A stretch of 49,394 nt of DNA, taken from contig JAVBNF010000019.1 of NCBI GenBank assembly GCA_031551725.1, forward strand, positions 1 to 49,394. The letters are read 5' to 3'. Each line of letters begins with the position of its first letter. Position 1 is the first letter of the stretch. Positions 25,458-33,289 of this stretch are shown one piece after another. Source of the DNA: JAVBNF01 sp031551725. GTDB lineage: Bacteria > Bacteroidota > Bacteroidia > Bacteroidales > P3. The notes beneath the pieces are model-generated. The model did no database searches. It was not told where the DNA came from and worked only from the letters and a program-made list of their open reading frames with translations. The position numbers and the translations under genes were made by a program.

Positions 25458-25498
25458 AAAGGCTTTCCATGTAAAACAGGAAAGCCTTTTGTTTTTTT
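25458..25498 (+). terminator. Intrinsic terminator after efp
   Basis: Stem AAAGGCTTTCC / GGAAAGCCTTT (11 bp), loop ATGTAAAACA, then TTGTTTTTTT. Confidence 0.9.
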
Positions 25499-25509
25499 AA
25501 TTATTTATC

Positions 25510-26439
25510 ATGAAATTTCCACGCTCCTACACACTGAAAGAACTTGCGGATTTAATAGGCGCAAAAGCCATCGGTCCTGCAGATTTTGTCGTTACCGGAA
25601 TGAACGAAATCCACGTTGTAGAATCCGGTGATGTGACATTTGTCGATCATCCGAAATACTACGACAAGGCATTGAACTCAAACGCAACAACGATTTTAAT
25701 TAACAAAGAAGTTGAATGTCCTGCCGGAAAAGCGCTGTTGGTTGCTGATGATCCTTTTGCCTGTTTCAACGAGTTAACGCGGCATTTCCGTCCGTTTCAA
25801 GTATCAAATGCGACAATTAGTGTTACCGCTCAAATCGGTGAAGGAACGCTTGTTCAACCCGGAGTTTTTATCGGAAATCATGTGAAAATCGGTAAAAACT
25901 GTGTAATCCATTCCAATGTGAGCATTTATGATTATACGGAAATCGGCGATGATGTGATTATTCATGCAAATGCTGTAATTGGTGCGGATGCTTATTATTT
26001 CCAACGTAAACCGGATGGTTATCGTAAATTTTTATCCAGCGGAAAAGTCATTCTTAAAAACCGTGTGGAAATCGGTGCACTTTGCTCTATTGACAAAGGA
26101 GTTTCCGGGGACACAACCATTGGTGAAGGCACTAAAATGGATAATTTCGTTCAAGTTGGACACGATACAATAATCGGTGCAAACTGCTTGATAGGTGCGC
26201 ATTCTGCCATTGCCGGTGTTACGGTTATTGAAGATGATGTAGTAATCTGGGGACAAGTGGTTGTCAACAAAGACCTCGTTGTTGGAAAAGGCGCTGTCAT
26301 ACTGGCTACATCGGCAGTTGACAAAAGCATCGAAGGGGGCAAAGTATATTTCGGCATGCCGGCCATCGAAGCTCGCAAAAAATGGAGAGAACTGGCTGCA
26401 TTGCGTCAACTTCCTGATTTTTTGACCAATAAAAAATAA
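25510..26439 (+). CDS. lpxD: UDP-3-O-acylglucosamine N-acyltransferase (LpxD-like)
   Basis: 309 residues. LpxD transfers a 3-hydroxyacyl chain to UDP-3-O-acylglucosamine in lipid A synthesis. The N-terminal uridine-binding domain (residues 1-95; VESGDVTFVDHPKYYDKAL) is followed by a left-handed beta-helix of hexapeptide repeats (IGEGTLVQPGVFIGNHVKIG and on). The likely catalytic His is in NFVQVGHDTIIGANCLIG near residue 216-219. It is shorter than the roughly 340-residue LpxD usually found beside lpxC in this phylum. It may therefore be a second copy with another acyl substrate. Confidence 0.8.
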   Translation: MKFPRSYTLKELADLIGAKAIGPADFVVTGMNEIHVVESGDVTFVDHPKYYDKALNSNATTILINKEVECPAGKALLVADDPFACFNELTRHFRPFQVSNATISVTAQIGEGTLVQPGVFIGNHVKIGKNCVIHSNVSIYDYTEIGDDVIIHANAVIGADAYYFQRKPDGYRKFLSSGKVILKNRVEIGALCSIDKGVSGDTTIGEGTKMDNFVQVGHDTIIGANCLIGAHSAIAGVTVIEDDVVIWGQVVVNKDLVVGKGAVILATSAVDKSIEGGKVYFGMPAIEARKKWRELAALRQLPDFLTNKK

Positions 26440-26497
26440 CTAATTATTTAATATTCAGCTCACAGCAACAGTTATCGCGTGCAATTAAAATTTATTG

Positions 26498-26505
26498 TAT
26501 CTTTG
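26498..26505 (+). promoter_or_regulatory. Predicted -7 box of the acyl-CoA ligase gene
   Basis: TATCTTTG, 42 nt before the ATG at 26548. Confidence 0.65.
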
Positions 26506-26547
26506 CACATCAACTAAAGAAAAAAGGTATTTATCAAAAATATTTTT

Positions 26548-28320
26548 ATGGCAAGAATTGAAAGATTGTTTGACCTCTTGGAGCTTTACAAAGAGGAATA
26601 TAATGGACTCGAAGTCGCTTTTGCGCATAAATTCGAAGGAGAATGGAGAAGATATAGTCCAAAAGATTATATCGAATATGTTGACTTGGTAAGTTATGCT
26701 TTCCTAAAACTCGGCTTGCAAAAAGGAGACACCATTGCCCTTATCAGTTCCAACCGTCCGGAATGGAACTTTATCGACATGGCAGCCCAACAAATTGGCC
26801 TGGTTTTAGTGCCGATTTATCCAACCATCAGCGAAAGCGAATACGATTACATCCTCAATCATGCGGAAGTAAAGTATGTATTTACCGAAGGTGCTGAATT
26901 ATTGGCCAAAATTGAAGATATTCTTCCAAATGTACCTACTTTAAAGGGCATCTGTACATTTAAGGATCGTCAAAAATACACGTATTTTCAAAAACTTGTG
27001 CAATTAGGACGAGAAAATCCTAATCCTGAGATGTTACAAAAACTTCGTTCGGAAATTAAATCGAACGATATGGTGACGATGATTTATACTTCGGGAACAA
27101 CCGGAGACCCAAAAGGCGTTATGCTTTCGCACGCAAATATCATTAGTAATATCATGGGAGTGAAGGATATTCCGCCGGTTGCTGTGGGCGATCCTGCATT
27201 GAGTTTCCTGCCTTTGTGCCACGTTTACGAACGGATGTTGAACTATTGTTGGCAATATTTAGGTTTGGAAATTTATTACTGTGACCCGGCTGTTGTTGCC
27301 AATATTGCGCAAGAAGTAAAACCTCGTATTGCCAGTTTCGTTCCACGAATTTTGGAAAAAGTATACGATAAAATCTACACCAGCGGTACGAAAATGCCGT
27401 TAACACAGAAACGCATCTATTATTGGGCTTTGGATTTAGCCGAACGTTATAAATTGGAAAACCGCAGCGCCTGGTACACTTTCCAGCATCAATTGGCAGA
27501 CAAATTGGTTTATACCAAGTTGCGCGCAGTTTTGGGTGGAAATTTCAAAGCTGCCGTCACCGGCGGTGCTGCTATGCAGCCGCGCTTGGCCGCTTTCTTC
27601 ACCGGAATAGGCGTTCCGATCATTGAAGGTTATGGTTTATCGGAAACATCTCCGGTAATTTCAGTAAGTAATTTTCTGAAAAATGGCCGTAAATTCGGTA
27701 CTGTAGGCCCTGTTCTGCCGGGCGTGGAAGTAAAAATTGCGGCCGACGGTGAAATTTTAAGCCGTGGTCCGAATACGATGTTGGGCTATTATAAAGCTCC
27801 GGAATTGACACAAGAAGCTATTGATGCCGACGGTTGGTTTCATACCGGCGACCTTGGTCGCATTGAACCGGAAGGTCAATTAAAAATTACAGGACGGAAA
27901 AAAAGTTTGTTCAAAACTTCTTTTGGAAAATATGTAAATCCTGAATTAATTGAAACGACATTTCAAGAATCCCCGTTCATTGATAACATCATGGTGGTTG
28001 GTGAAGGACAAAAATTTGCAGCAGCACTAATTAGCCCGGATTTCGAAATGCTCAAAGCATGGTATATTCGTAAAGGACACGGAAACAAAGCTCCGTCAAC
28101 CAACGAAGAATTGGTTGCAAACAAATATGTAAAGCAACGTTTTAATAAAGAAGTTGCTAAATACAACAAGCGTTTCGGTGAAACTGAGAAAGTTAAGAAA
28201 TTTACTTTGGTGCCTCAAGAATGGACACCTAACACAAGAGAGTTGACTCAAACACTAAAATTAAGACGCAAGCATCTCGGTATCAAATACCAAGAAGAAA
28301 TCCAACGTTTATTTGCGTAA
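26548..28320 (+). CDS. fadD: Long-chain fatty acid-CoA ligase (AMP-forming)
   Basis: 590 residues of the ANL superfamily, activating fatty acids through an acyl-adenylate. The P-loop MIYTSGTTGDPKGVMLSH is near residue 177-194. The A5 region (EGYGLSETSPVIS), the A7 motif WFHTGDLG and the A8 region GRKKSLFKTSFGKYVNP are all intact. The C-terminus contains the unusual basic stretch NKRFGETEKVKKF typical of the FAA1/long-chain group in Bacteroidota. The gene has its own promoter and faces a short convergent lipoprotein gene 2 nt past its stop. Chain-length specificity cannot be read from the sequence. Confidence 0.9.
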   Translation: MARIERLFDLLELYKEEYNGLEVAFAHKFEGEWRRYSPKDYIEYVDLVSYAFLKLGLQKGDTIALISSNRPEWNFIDMAAQQIGLVLVPIYPTISESEYDYILNHAEVKYVFTEGAELLAKIEDILPNVPTLKGICTFKDRQKYTYFQKLVQLGRENPNPEMLQKLRSEIKSNDMVTMIYTSGTTGDPKGVMLSHANIISNIMGVKDIPPVAVGDPALSFLPLCHVYERMLNYCWQYLGLEIYYCDPAVVANIAQEVKPRIASFVPRILEKVYDKIYTSGTKMPLTQKRIYYWALDLAERYKLENRSAWYTFQHQLADKLVYTKLRAVLGGNFKAAVTGGAAMQPRLAAFFTGIGVPIIEGYGLSETSPVISVSNFLKNGRKFGTVGPVLPGVEVKIAADGEILSRGPNTMLGYYKAPELTQEAIDADGWFHTGDLGRIEPEGQLKITGRKKSLFKTSFGKYVNPELIETTFQESPFIDNIMVVGEGQKFAAALISPDFEMLKAWYIRKGHGNKAPSTNEELVANKYVKQRFNKEVAKYNKRFGETEKVKKFTLVPQEWTPNTRELTQTLKLRRKHLGIKYQEEIQRLFA

Positions 28321-28322
28321 TT

Positions 28323-28535
28323 TTAGTAGCGAACCTTATAATCACCACCAACAGGCTGATATTTAGCTTTTCGCGTAGTAGTCGTTTTATAAACTTGCGT
28401 TTTTCGTTGACGTTCCTTCAAGCACGCATCCGGTTCTTTATTGTAAGGAATAGTACCACTACTTGAACATGAAGCTAATCCTGTCATCATTGAAATAAAA
28501 AGTGTATAAACAAGGTATTTTTTTCTATTCATCAT
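28323..28535 (-). CDS. Small predicted lipoprotein
   Basis: 70 residues (the first Met may be residue 1 or 2). A basic N-terminus, a hydrophobic stretch (VYTLFISMMTG) and a lipobox LASC give a lipidated Cys at residue 23. The mature part is 48 residues, basic and Tyr/Lys/Thr-rich (TQVYKTTTTRKAKYQPVGGDYKVRY). No family recognised. A minus-strand TACCTTTG box (28565-28558) lies upstream. It converges with the acyl-CoA ligase gene. Confidence 0.7.
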   Translation of the reverse strand: MMNRKKYLVYTLFISMMTGLASCSSSGTIPYNKEPDACLKERQRKTQVYKTTTTRKAKYQPVGGDYKVRY

Positions 28536-28557
28536 ATCGCCTGTTGTAAAATTTTCG

Positions 28558-28565
28558 CAAAGGTA
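28558..28565 (-). promoter_or_regulatory. Predicted -7 box of the small lipoprotein gene
   Basis: TACCTTTG on the minus strand, 22 nt before the start at 28535. Only 32 bp separate it from the outward-facing thi promoter box. Confidence 0.6.
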
Positions 28566-28597
28566 CTATTTTTTTCACGCAAATCAAAAAAAATGAT

Positions 28598-28605
28598 TAC
28601 TTTTG
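28598..28605 (+). promoter_or_regulatory. Predicted -7 box of the thiMED operon
   Basis: TACTTTTG. The predicted start (about 28611) coincides with the 5' edge of the riboswitch P1 helix. Confidence 0.7.
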
Positions 28606-28609
28606 TAAA

Positions 28610-28706
28610 ATCAATCGGGGGTGCCGCACGGACGGCTGAGATTATACCCTTTGAACCTGTCGGATAATGCCGGCGTAGGGAGTATTAAAAATGTCTTTCG
28701 ATTGAT
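28610..28706 (+). promoter_or_regulatory. TPP riboswitch (THI element)
   Basis: The thi-box core is complete: GGGGGTGCC, CGGCTGAGA, TACCCTTTGAACCTG, then CGGATAATGCCGGCGTAGGG ending at 28680. It binds thiamin pyrophosphate and should repress the thiM-thiE-thiD genes. ATCAATCG (28610-28617) pairs perfectly with CGATTGAT (28699-28706) across the aptamer, giving an extended outer P1 with an 18-nt one-sided insertion. That helix ends 28 nt before the thiM ATG, so it may be part of the expression platform. Confidence 0.95.
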
Positions 28707-28733
28707 GTTTTATTAATTAAAAATCAAGAAGTT

Positions 28734-29534
28734 ATGAAAAATCAATTGTGGGACATTATTCTTAAAGTTCGATCTGTTTCCCCACTTGTACAAAACATTA
28801 CCAATTATGTTGTGATGAACAACACAGCTAACGCTTTGCTTGCAGCAGGCGCCTCTCCTATCATGGCACATGCTCCTGAAGAAATGGAAGATATGCAAAC
28901 GATTTGCAGTGCGCTTGTTGTAAATATCGGTACACTTTCAACCCCTTGGATTGATGCGATGGAAAAAGCAATGCTCAAGGCAAAGAAAATGAAACATCCT
29001 ATTGTATTTGATCCTGTTGGCGCCGGCGCTACGCATTTTCGTAATGAAACAATTAAAAAATTACTGACAAAAACAGCCCCTGATTTTATTCGCGGAAACG
29101 CATCTGAAATTATGTCGGTGGCCGGAATCAGCTCCAAAACAAAAGGTGTAGATAGTACAGAACAATCAACTAATGCCGTTGAAAGTGCGCGTTTATTAAG
29201 CGAAAAATACAATTGTGTTGTTTGCATCAGTGGCGAGACCGACATCATTGTGCAAGGACATAAAACTGCATTTGTGCACAACGGACATGAAATGATGACA
29301 CGTGTTACCGGTTTAGGATGCTCTTCCAGTGCACTTTTAGGCGCTTTTTCCGTTGTGGAAGATGACCCATTTATGGCTTGTTTGGCCGAAACTATTTTCA
29401 TGGGAATATGCGGAGAATTGGCTCAAAAAACATCTAATGGCCCGGGAAGTTTGCAAGTAAACATTATTGATAAATTTGCGAACTTGACGAAAGAAGAATT
29501 TTTCGATAACGTTAAATTTAGTTACAAAATTTAA
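28734..29534 (+). CDS. thiM: Hydroxyethylthiazole kinase
   Basis: 266 residues. ThiM phosphorylates 4-methyl-5-(2-hydroxyethyl)thiazole in the thiamin salvage route. Recognised by PLVQNITNYVVMNNTANALLAAGASPIMAHAPEE, the most conserved ThiM block (residues 19-52), by FDPVGAGATHFR, and by the catalytic-region motif RVTGLGCSSSALLGAF near residue 190. It is first gene after the TPP riboswitch. The stop lies within a word-type repeat that fills the spacer to thiE. Confidence 0.94.
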   Translation: MKNQLWDIILKVRSVSPLVQNITNYVVMNNTANALLAAGASPIMAHAPEEMEDMQTICSALVVNIGTLSTPWIDAMEKAMLKAKKMKHPIVFDPVGAGATHFRNETIKKLLTKTAPDFIRGNASEIMSVAGISSKTKGVDSTEQSTNAVESARLLSEKYNCVVCISGETDIIVQGHKTAFVHNGHEMMTRVTGLGCSSSALLGAFSVVEDDPFMACLAETIFMGICGELAQKTSNGPGSLQVNIIDKFANLTKEEFFDNVKFSYKI

Positions 29535-29536
29535 CA

Positions 29537-29590
29537 AGAAAATTAGAAAACGTTCTCTCGTTCTCTCGTTATCTTGTTCTCGTGTTAAGC
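29537..29590. repeat. Word-type repeat between thiM and thiE
   Basis: AAGAAAATTAGAAAACG is followed by TTCTCTCG, TTCTCTCG, TTATCTTG, TTCTCG. These are tandem words whose reverse complement resembles the left part. The words resemble those at 30217-30268. Confidence 0.65.
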
Positions 29591-29604
29591 AATCAATAAC
29601 AAAA

Positions 29605-30216
29605 ATGAAACTATACCTTGTAACTGACGAAGAAATTTTAAAAGGCAAAGACCTTTACACGGTTGTGGAAGCTGCGGTTCGCGGTGGTGTAAGCATGGTG
29701 CAATTGCGCGAAAAGACAACATCAACACGCGAATTTATTGAACATGCAAAGGCGTTAAAAAAGTTATTGAAAAACTATAATGTTCCACTCATTATCAACG
29801 ATCGCGTGGATGTTGCACTTGCAGCCGATGCCGACGGCGTGCACATCGGTCAATCGGACATGTATTATCACGATTTGAAAAAACTTTTGCCGAAAGGCAA
29901 AATCATTGGGCTTTCAGTGGAAACAGAAGAGCAAGTTATTGAAGCAAATAATTTCGATGTAGATTATATTGCGGCAAGTCCGGTGTGGTCCACTCCTACC
30001 AAAACCAACACGATTGTTGAATGGGGATTGGAAGGAGTGAAAAAACTTTGCCAATTATCCAAACATCCTGTCATTGGGATCGGCGGTATAAAAATAGAAA
30101 ATGCCCGTTCTGTTTTCGAAGCCGGAGCAAGCGGAATTGCTGTTGTTTCGGGGATTATTGCAGCGAATGATCCGGAGGAAGCAGCGAGAGGTTTTTTGAG
30201 AACTATAAAAAATTAA
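29605..30216 (+). CDS. thiE: Thiamin phosphate synthase
   Basis: 203 residues with a TIM-barrel fold. ThiE joins hydroxymethylpyrimidine pyrophosphate and thiazole phosphate to give thiamin monophosphate. Motifs: VSMVQLREKTTSTREF (residues 30-45, pyrophosphate contacts), LIINDRVDVALAADADGVHIGQSDM, SPVWSTPTK and GIGGI near 153. Length is typical. Second gene of the riboswitch-controlled operon. Confidence 0.95.
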   Translation: MKLYLVTDEEILKGKDLYTVVEAAVRGGVSMVQLREKTTSTREFIEHAKALKKLLKNYNVPLIINDRVDVALAADADGVHIGQSDMYYHDLKKLLPKGKIIGLSVETEEQVIEANNFDVDYIAASPVWSTPTKTNTIVEWGLEGVKKLCQLSKHPVIGIGGIKIENARSVFEAGASGIAVVSGIIAANDPEEAARGFLRTIKN

Positions 30217-30268
30217 GAAAACAAGTGAACAAGATGACGAGAAAACGTTTTCCTGTTTTCTCGTTTTC
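30217..30268. repeat. Quasi-palindromic word repeat between thiE and thiD
   Basis: AAGAAAACAAGTGAACAAG, ATGACGAGAAAACG, then TTTTCCTGTTTTCTCG and TTTTC. GACGAGAAAACG and CGTTTTC-type words are complementary. Upstream ATG codons for thiD at 30225 and 30234 lie inside the repeat. Confidence 0.7.
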
Positions 30269-30293
30269 ATTATCAGCAAAAAATTATAAATTT

Positions 30294-31121
30294 GTGAAAA
30301 CATATCCAACCGTATTAACCATCGCAGGCTCCGACAGCGGAGGCGGCGCCGGCATTCAGGCCGATCTAAAAACCATGTCGGCATTAGGCGTGTTTGGCAC
30401 CTCTGCAATAACGTCCATTACTTCGCAAAACACAACGGGAGTCCGCTCTATTCAAGCGATTACTCCGGACATTGTTCGCGATCAGATCGACGCTGTTTGC
30501 GAAGATTTTCATGTCAATGTCTTTAAAATCGGCATGCTTTATGCACCTTCGATTGTGAAAGCAGTGCGCGATGCAATTGATAAATATCAACCGAAAGCCG
30601 TTATTTTAGATCCGGTAATGATTGCAACAAGCGGAAGTTTGTTGATTGAAGAAGATACAATTGATGCTATCAAAACAGAACTTTTCCCACGTTGCACCAT
30701 ACTCACACCGAATTTAGACGAAGCTGAATTTCTTACCAAAATCACCATTCGCGATGTGTTTGCAATGGAAAAAGCCGGACGCGAATTGCTGAATATGAAT
30801 TGTAAAAATGTGTTGATGAAAGGCGGCCATTTAGGCGGTCCACGCATGATAGACCTGCTCCTTTCAAAAGAACGCAATACAATTATTCCGTTTGAAAAAG
30901 AACGCATTGAAACCGAAAACACGCATGGAACGGGCTGTACGTATGCTTCCGCAATCGCGTCGCACATCGCTTTAGGTTTTGATTTGCAGGAAGCGGTAAG
31001 GCTTTCAAAAGAATACATTACTTCCGCCCTTGCTGCGGCGGCAGATGTGAAAATGGGGCACGGTTCCGGACCGCTCAATCATTTCTTTAACCCCAAAAAG
31101 TTAAAAGCATTAGAAATTTAA
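30294..31121 (+). CDS. thiD: Hydroxymethylpyrimidine / phosphomethylpyrimidine kinase
   Basis: About 275 residues from GTG 30294 (KTYPTVLTIAGSDSGGGAG). Longer versions from ATG 30225 or 30234 would translate the word repeat and add residues not usual for ThiD. ThiD phosphorylates hydroxymethylpyrimidine twice. Substrate-binding GSDSGGGAGIQADLK and the ribokinase-family catalytic motif NTHGTGCTYASAIA near residue 208-221 are intact. TAAATTTG overlaps the GTG, so an internal promoter with a different start is possible. The start is therefore uncertain by up to 23 codons. Confidence 0.88.
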   Translation: MKTYPTVLTIAGSDSGGGAGIQADLKTMSALGVFGTSAITSITSQNTTGVRSIQAITPDIVRDQIDAVCEDFHVNVFKIGMLYAPSIVKAVRDAIDKYQPKAVILDPVMIATSGSLLIEEDTIDAIKTELFPRCTILTPNLDEAEFLTKITIRDVFAMEKAGRELLNMNCKNVLMKGGHLGGPRMIDLLLSKERNTIIPFEKERIETENTHGTGCTYASAIASHIALGFDLQEAVRLSKEYITSALAAAADVKMGHGSGPLNHFFNPKKLKALEI

Positions 31122-31190
31122 AAGAACGTAAGATTGTAAGACGTGTAAGAACTTTACGATCTTACACGTCTTACATATCTTATATTTTTC
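31121..31190. repeat. Quasi-palindromic word repeat between thiD and aroA
   Basis: AACGTAAGATTGTAAGACGTGTAAGAAC (in words: CGTAAGATT, GTAAGACGT, GTAAGAA) faces CTTTACGATCTTACACG, TCTTACATA and TCTTATA. Same word family as 2660-2730. Read on the plus strand it forms a hairpin that could serve as a weak terminator or mRNA end. Confidence 0.8.
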
Positions 31191-31191
31191 G

Positions 31192-31199
31192 TACCTTTG
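31192..31199 (+). promoter_or_regulatory. Predicted -7 box of aroA
   Basis: TACCTTTG, 12 nt before the ATG at 31212. A TTG at 31197 inside the box is therefore not used as the start. Confidence 0.7.
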
Positions 31200-31211
31200 A
31201 AAAAAAAAATC

Positions 31212-32432
31212 ATGTTTACACTTCCACAACTTGCGCCTAATTTGCATGGGACAATCAATTTGCCCGCATCGAAAAGTATTAGCAATCGTTTGTTGGCGAT
31301 TCGTTTTTTATCTCAAAATGATTTTGAAATAAAAAATCTTTCCACTTCAGATGATACGGTTTTGATGGAAACTCTGCTTGCAGAAATGCAAGAGTGCAGA
31401 AGTGCAGAATTGGATTGTGAAAATGCAGGTACGGTATTCCGTTTCCTCACAGCGATTTGTGCAATTACAGAGGGTAATTGGACGCTTACTGGCTGTGCGC
31501 AAATGCAAAAACGTCCAATCAAACCGCTGGTAGATGCCTTAAAAAGTTTGGGTGCAACAATTGAATATCTCGGCGAAGATGGCTTCCCTCCATTACGTAT
31601 TCAAGGAAAAACCTTAGAGGGCGGCGACATCAAAATTGACAGCAGCATCAGCAGTCAATTTATTTCCGCACTTCTGCTGATTGCTCCATGCATGAAAAAC
31701 GGCTTGAATATTACGCTTGACGGCGAACATGTTTCGTTACCATACATTCAAATGACGGCTAATTTAATTCACAAAGCCGGAGCGAAAGCAAACTTTGATG
31801 AGCAAGGGAACATTAAAATCGAAGGTTTATACACCGATGAAATTCCTGCATTCACGGTAGAAGCCGACTGGACCTCGGCCTCTTATTTTTACGCATTGGC
31901 AGTGCTCGCCAAAGAAGCCGATTTATTTATTCCGAATCTTCAAAAAGATTCCATACAAGGCGATGCCATTGTTGCAGAACTTTTCGATCCGTTCGGCATA
32001 AAAACCCGTTTTACGGAAGAAGGCGCACAGATCACAAAATGCATGCGCCCCGAAGATGTTTCGTATATGGATTTTACCAATCATCCGGATTTAGCGCAAA
32101 CAATGGCTGTTTTGTGCGCCATGCTTGGGCTCGAAGCCGATTTAAGCGGCGTTGAAACGCTGAAGTATAAAGAAACCGACCGGCTTTTGGCGCTTCGCAC
32201 AGAATTGAAAAAAATCGGTATCCGCACCGAATATGATGAAGGAAGTTTGTTGATTTTTCCTGCCAATATTTATGTTAACGAACCGATTGCAACCTATAAT
32301 GATCATCGAATGGCGATGGCATTTTCATTACTTTCTGCACGCCTCAACGACATTCAAATTGAAAATCCGGAAGTAGTAAGCAAATCATTTCCGGGGTATT
32401 GGGAGGAGTTGAGAAAGTTTGAAATGGTTTAA
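31212..32432 (+). CDS. aroA: 3-phosphoshikimate 1-carboxyvinyltransferase (EPSP synthase)
   Basis: 406 residues from ATG 31212. AroA makes EPSP from shikimate-3-phosphate and PEP in aromatic amino acid synthesis. LPASKSISNRLL (N-terminal substrate loop), ENAGTVFRFLTA, RPIKPLVDALKSLGA, the Ser motif SSISSQFISALLL and the late YKETDRL and YNDHRMAMAF motifs are present. Residues 59-65 (MQECRSA), between DDTVLMETLL and ENAGT, are encoded by a word repeat also found in the FISUMP signal peptide. The loop seems a few residues longer than in homologues I remember. The C-terminal ELRKFEMV is encoded by the next word repeat. Confidence 0.93.
   Translation: MFTLPQLAPNLHGTINLPASKSISNRLLAIRFLSQNDFEIKNLSTSDDTVLMETLLAEMQECRSAELDCENAGTVFRFLTAICAITEGNWTLTGCAQMQKRPIKPLVDALKSLGATIEYLGEDGFPPLRIQGKTLEGGDIKIDSSISSQFISALLLIAPCMKNGLNITLDGEHVSLPYIQMTANLIHKAGAKANFDEQGNIKIEGLYTDEIPAFTVEADWTSASYFYALAVLAKEADLFIPNLQKDSIQGDAIVAELFDPFGIKTRFTEEGAQITKCMRPEDVSYMDFTNHPDLAQTMAVLCAMLGLEADLSGVETLKYKETDRLLALRTELKKIGIRTEYDEGSLLIFPANIYVNEPIATYNDHRMAMAFSLLSARLNDIQIENPEVVSKSFPGYWEELRKFEMV
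31381..31411 (+). repeat. Word repeat inside aroA, matching the FISUMP repeat
   Basis: CAGAAATGCAAGAG followed by TGCAGAAG and TGCAGAA. 31386-31406 matches the coding strand 279-259 with two changes in 21 bases, both synonymous, so both genes encode MQECRSA. Confidence 0.8.
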
Positions 32433-32520
32433 AAGTTCAGGAAGTTTGGAATGGTTCAGGGAGTTTCAAGTTCAAAAAAATCTCAACCATTTAAAACTTA
32501 CTAAACATTCCAAACTATTT
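32409..32520. repeat. Quasi-palindromic word repeat spanning the 3' ends of aroA and the DNA repair gene
   Basis: Words GTTGAGAAAGTTTGAAATG, GTTTAAAAGTTCAGG, AAGTTTGGAATGGTTCAGG face CTCAACCATTTAAAAC, TTACTAAACATTCCAAAC. The left arm begins inside aroA (its last eight codons and stop). The right arm reaches the stop codon of the convergent gene at 32515. Confidence 0.7.
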
Positions 32521-33225
32521 ATAATCTTTCATTTTCATAAAAAATTCCCGTTCTTCTTTTGGAAGATGTTCTATGGAATAGCGCAACATGGTGCGAGGCA
32601 TGATGGCGGCATGGATGTTTAGAAAATTGATTAATCCTTGACGGTCTTTCTTTCCGGCTTCGCGCAGCATCCAACCCGATGCTTTGTGCATTAAATCGTG
32701 TTTGTGAATGAGGAAATATTCAGCTAATTCATAAATTGGCAAAGTGTTTCCTTTTCGGGAAAAATACCACATCGACACCATGGCCATGCGCTCTTTCCAG
32801 AGATCTTTGCTTTTCGCCAATTTCCATAAATCGTCCAATGAACGATCAACATAATAAGCGCCCAAAATACGTGGTGCACTGGCATCTACCAAATCCCAAT
32901 TATTCACATATTTTGCATTTTTTACATACAATTTTACAATTTCGGACTGCTGCTTTTCATCGGCTTTTTCAAACTTTTTCACCAGCATGAATAACGCACA
33001 TTGGCGCACTTCGTGATATGAATTATGCAGCAATTCCAATAAATCTTCCATCGAAATATCTTTCCAATTGGCGTTGGCAATGCTTCGGACATCGGGGACA
33101 CGCAATCCTAAAAACAGATCGCCTTCGCCATATTCGCCTTTTCCGGTTTTGAAAAATCGTAAATGATGTTCAGCAAAAGTTGCATTTCCTTTGGCTTCGA
33201 GTTGAGACAAAACTTTATTTTTCAT
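32515..33225 (-). CDS. DNA alkylation repair protein (AlkD-like HEAT-repeat family)
   Basis: 236 residues. PF08713-type proteins are HEAT-like superhelices that remove bulky or cationic alkylated bases by gripping the backbone. Visible are LGLRVPDVRSIANANW (residues 42-57), VRQCALFMLVKKFEKAD, the WDLVDASAPRILGAYY block and the LWKERMAMVSMWYFSRKG and HDLMHKASGWMLREAGKKD blocks that contain the Trp, Asp and Arg expected at the active site. The gene converges with aroA, and the two ends share a word-type inverted repeat. Confidence 0.88.
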   Translation of the reverse strand: MKNKVLSQLEAKGNATFAEHHLRFFKTGKGEYGEGDLFLGLRVPDVRSIANANWKDISMEDLLELLHNSYHEVRQCALFMLVKKFEKADEKQQSEIVKLYVKNAKYVNNWDLVDASAPRILGAYYVDRSLDDLWKLAKSKDLWKERMAMVSMWYFSRKGNTLPIYELAEYFLIHKHDLMHKASGWMLREAGKKDRQGLINFLNIHAAIMPRTMLRYSIEHLPKEEREFFMKMKDYK

Positions 33226-33233
33226 ATTTTTTT

Positions 33234-33266
33234 CTATAAAAAAAGCGGCACTGAAATGCCGCTTTT
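33234..33266 (-). terminator. Intrinsic terminator of the TPR gene
   Basis: Minus strand: AAAAGCGGCA / TGCCGCTTTT stem, six-base loop, then T-rich tail into 33234. Confidence 0.85.
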
Positions 33267-33289
33267 CAAATTTTATTTGTGAATAAAAA

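Noticed and set aside
28805..29401. 198-residue open frame opposite thiM
   Set aside because: Complement of conserved ThiM motifs, with shadow-like composition and no start signal.
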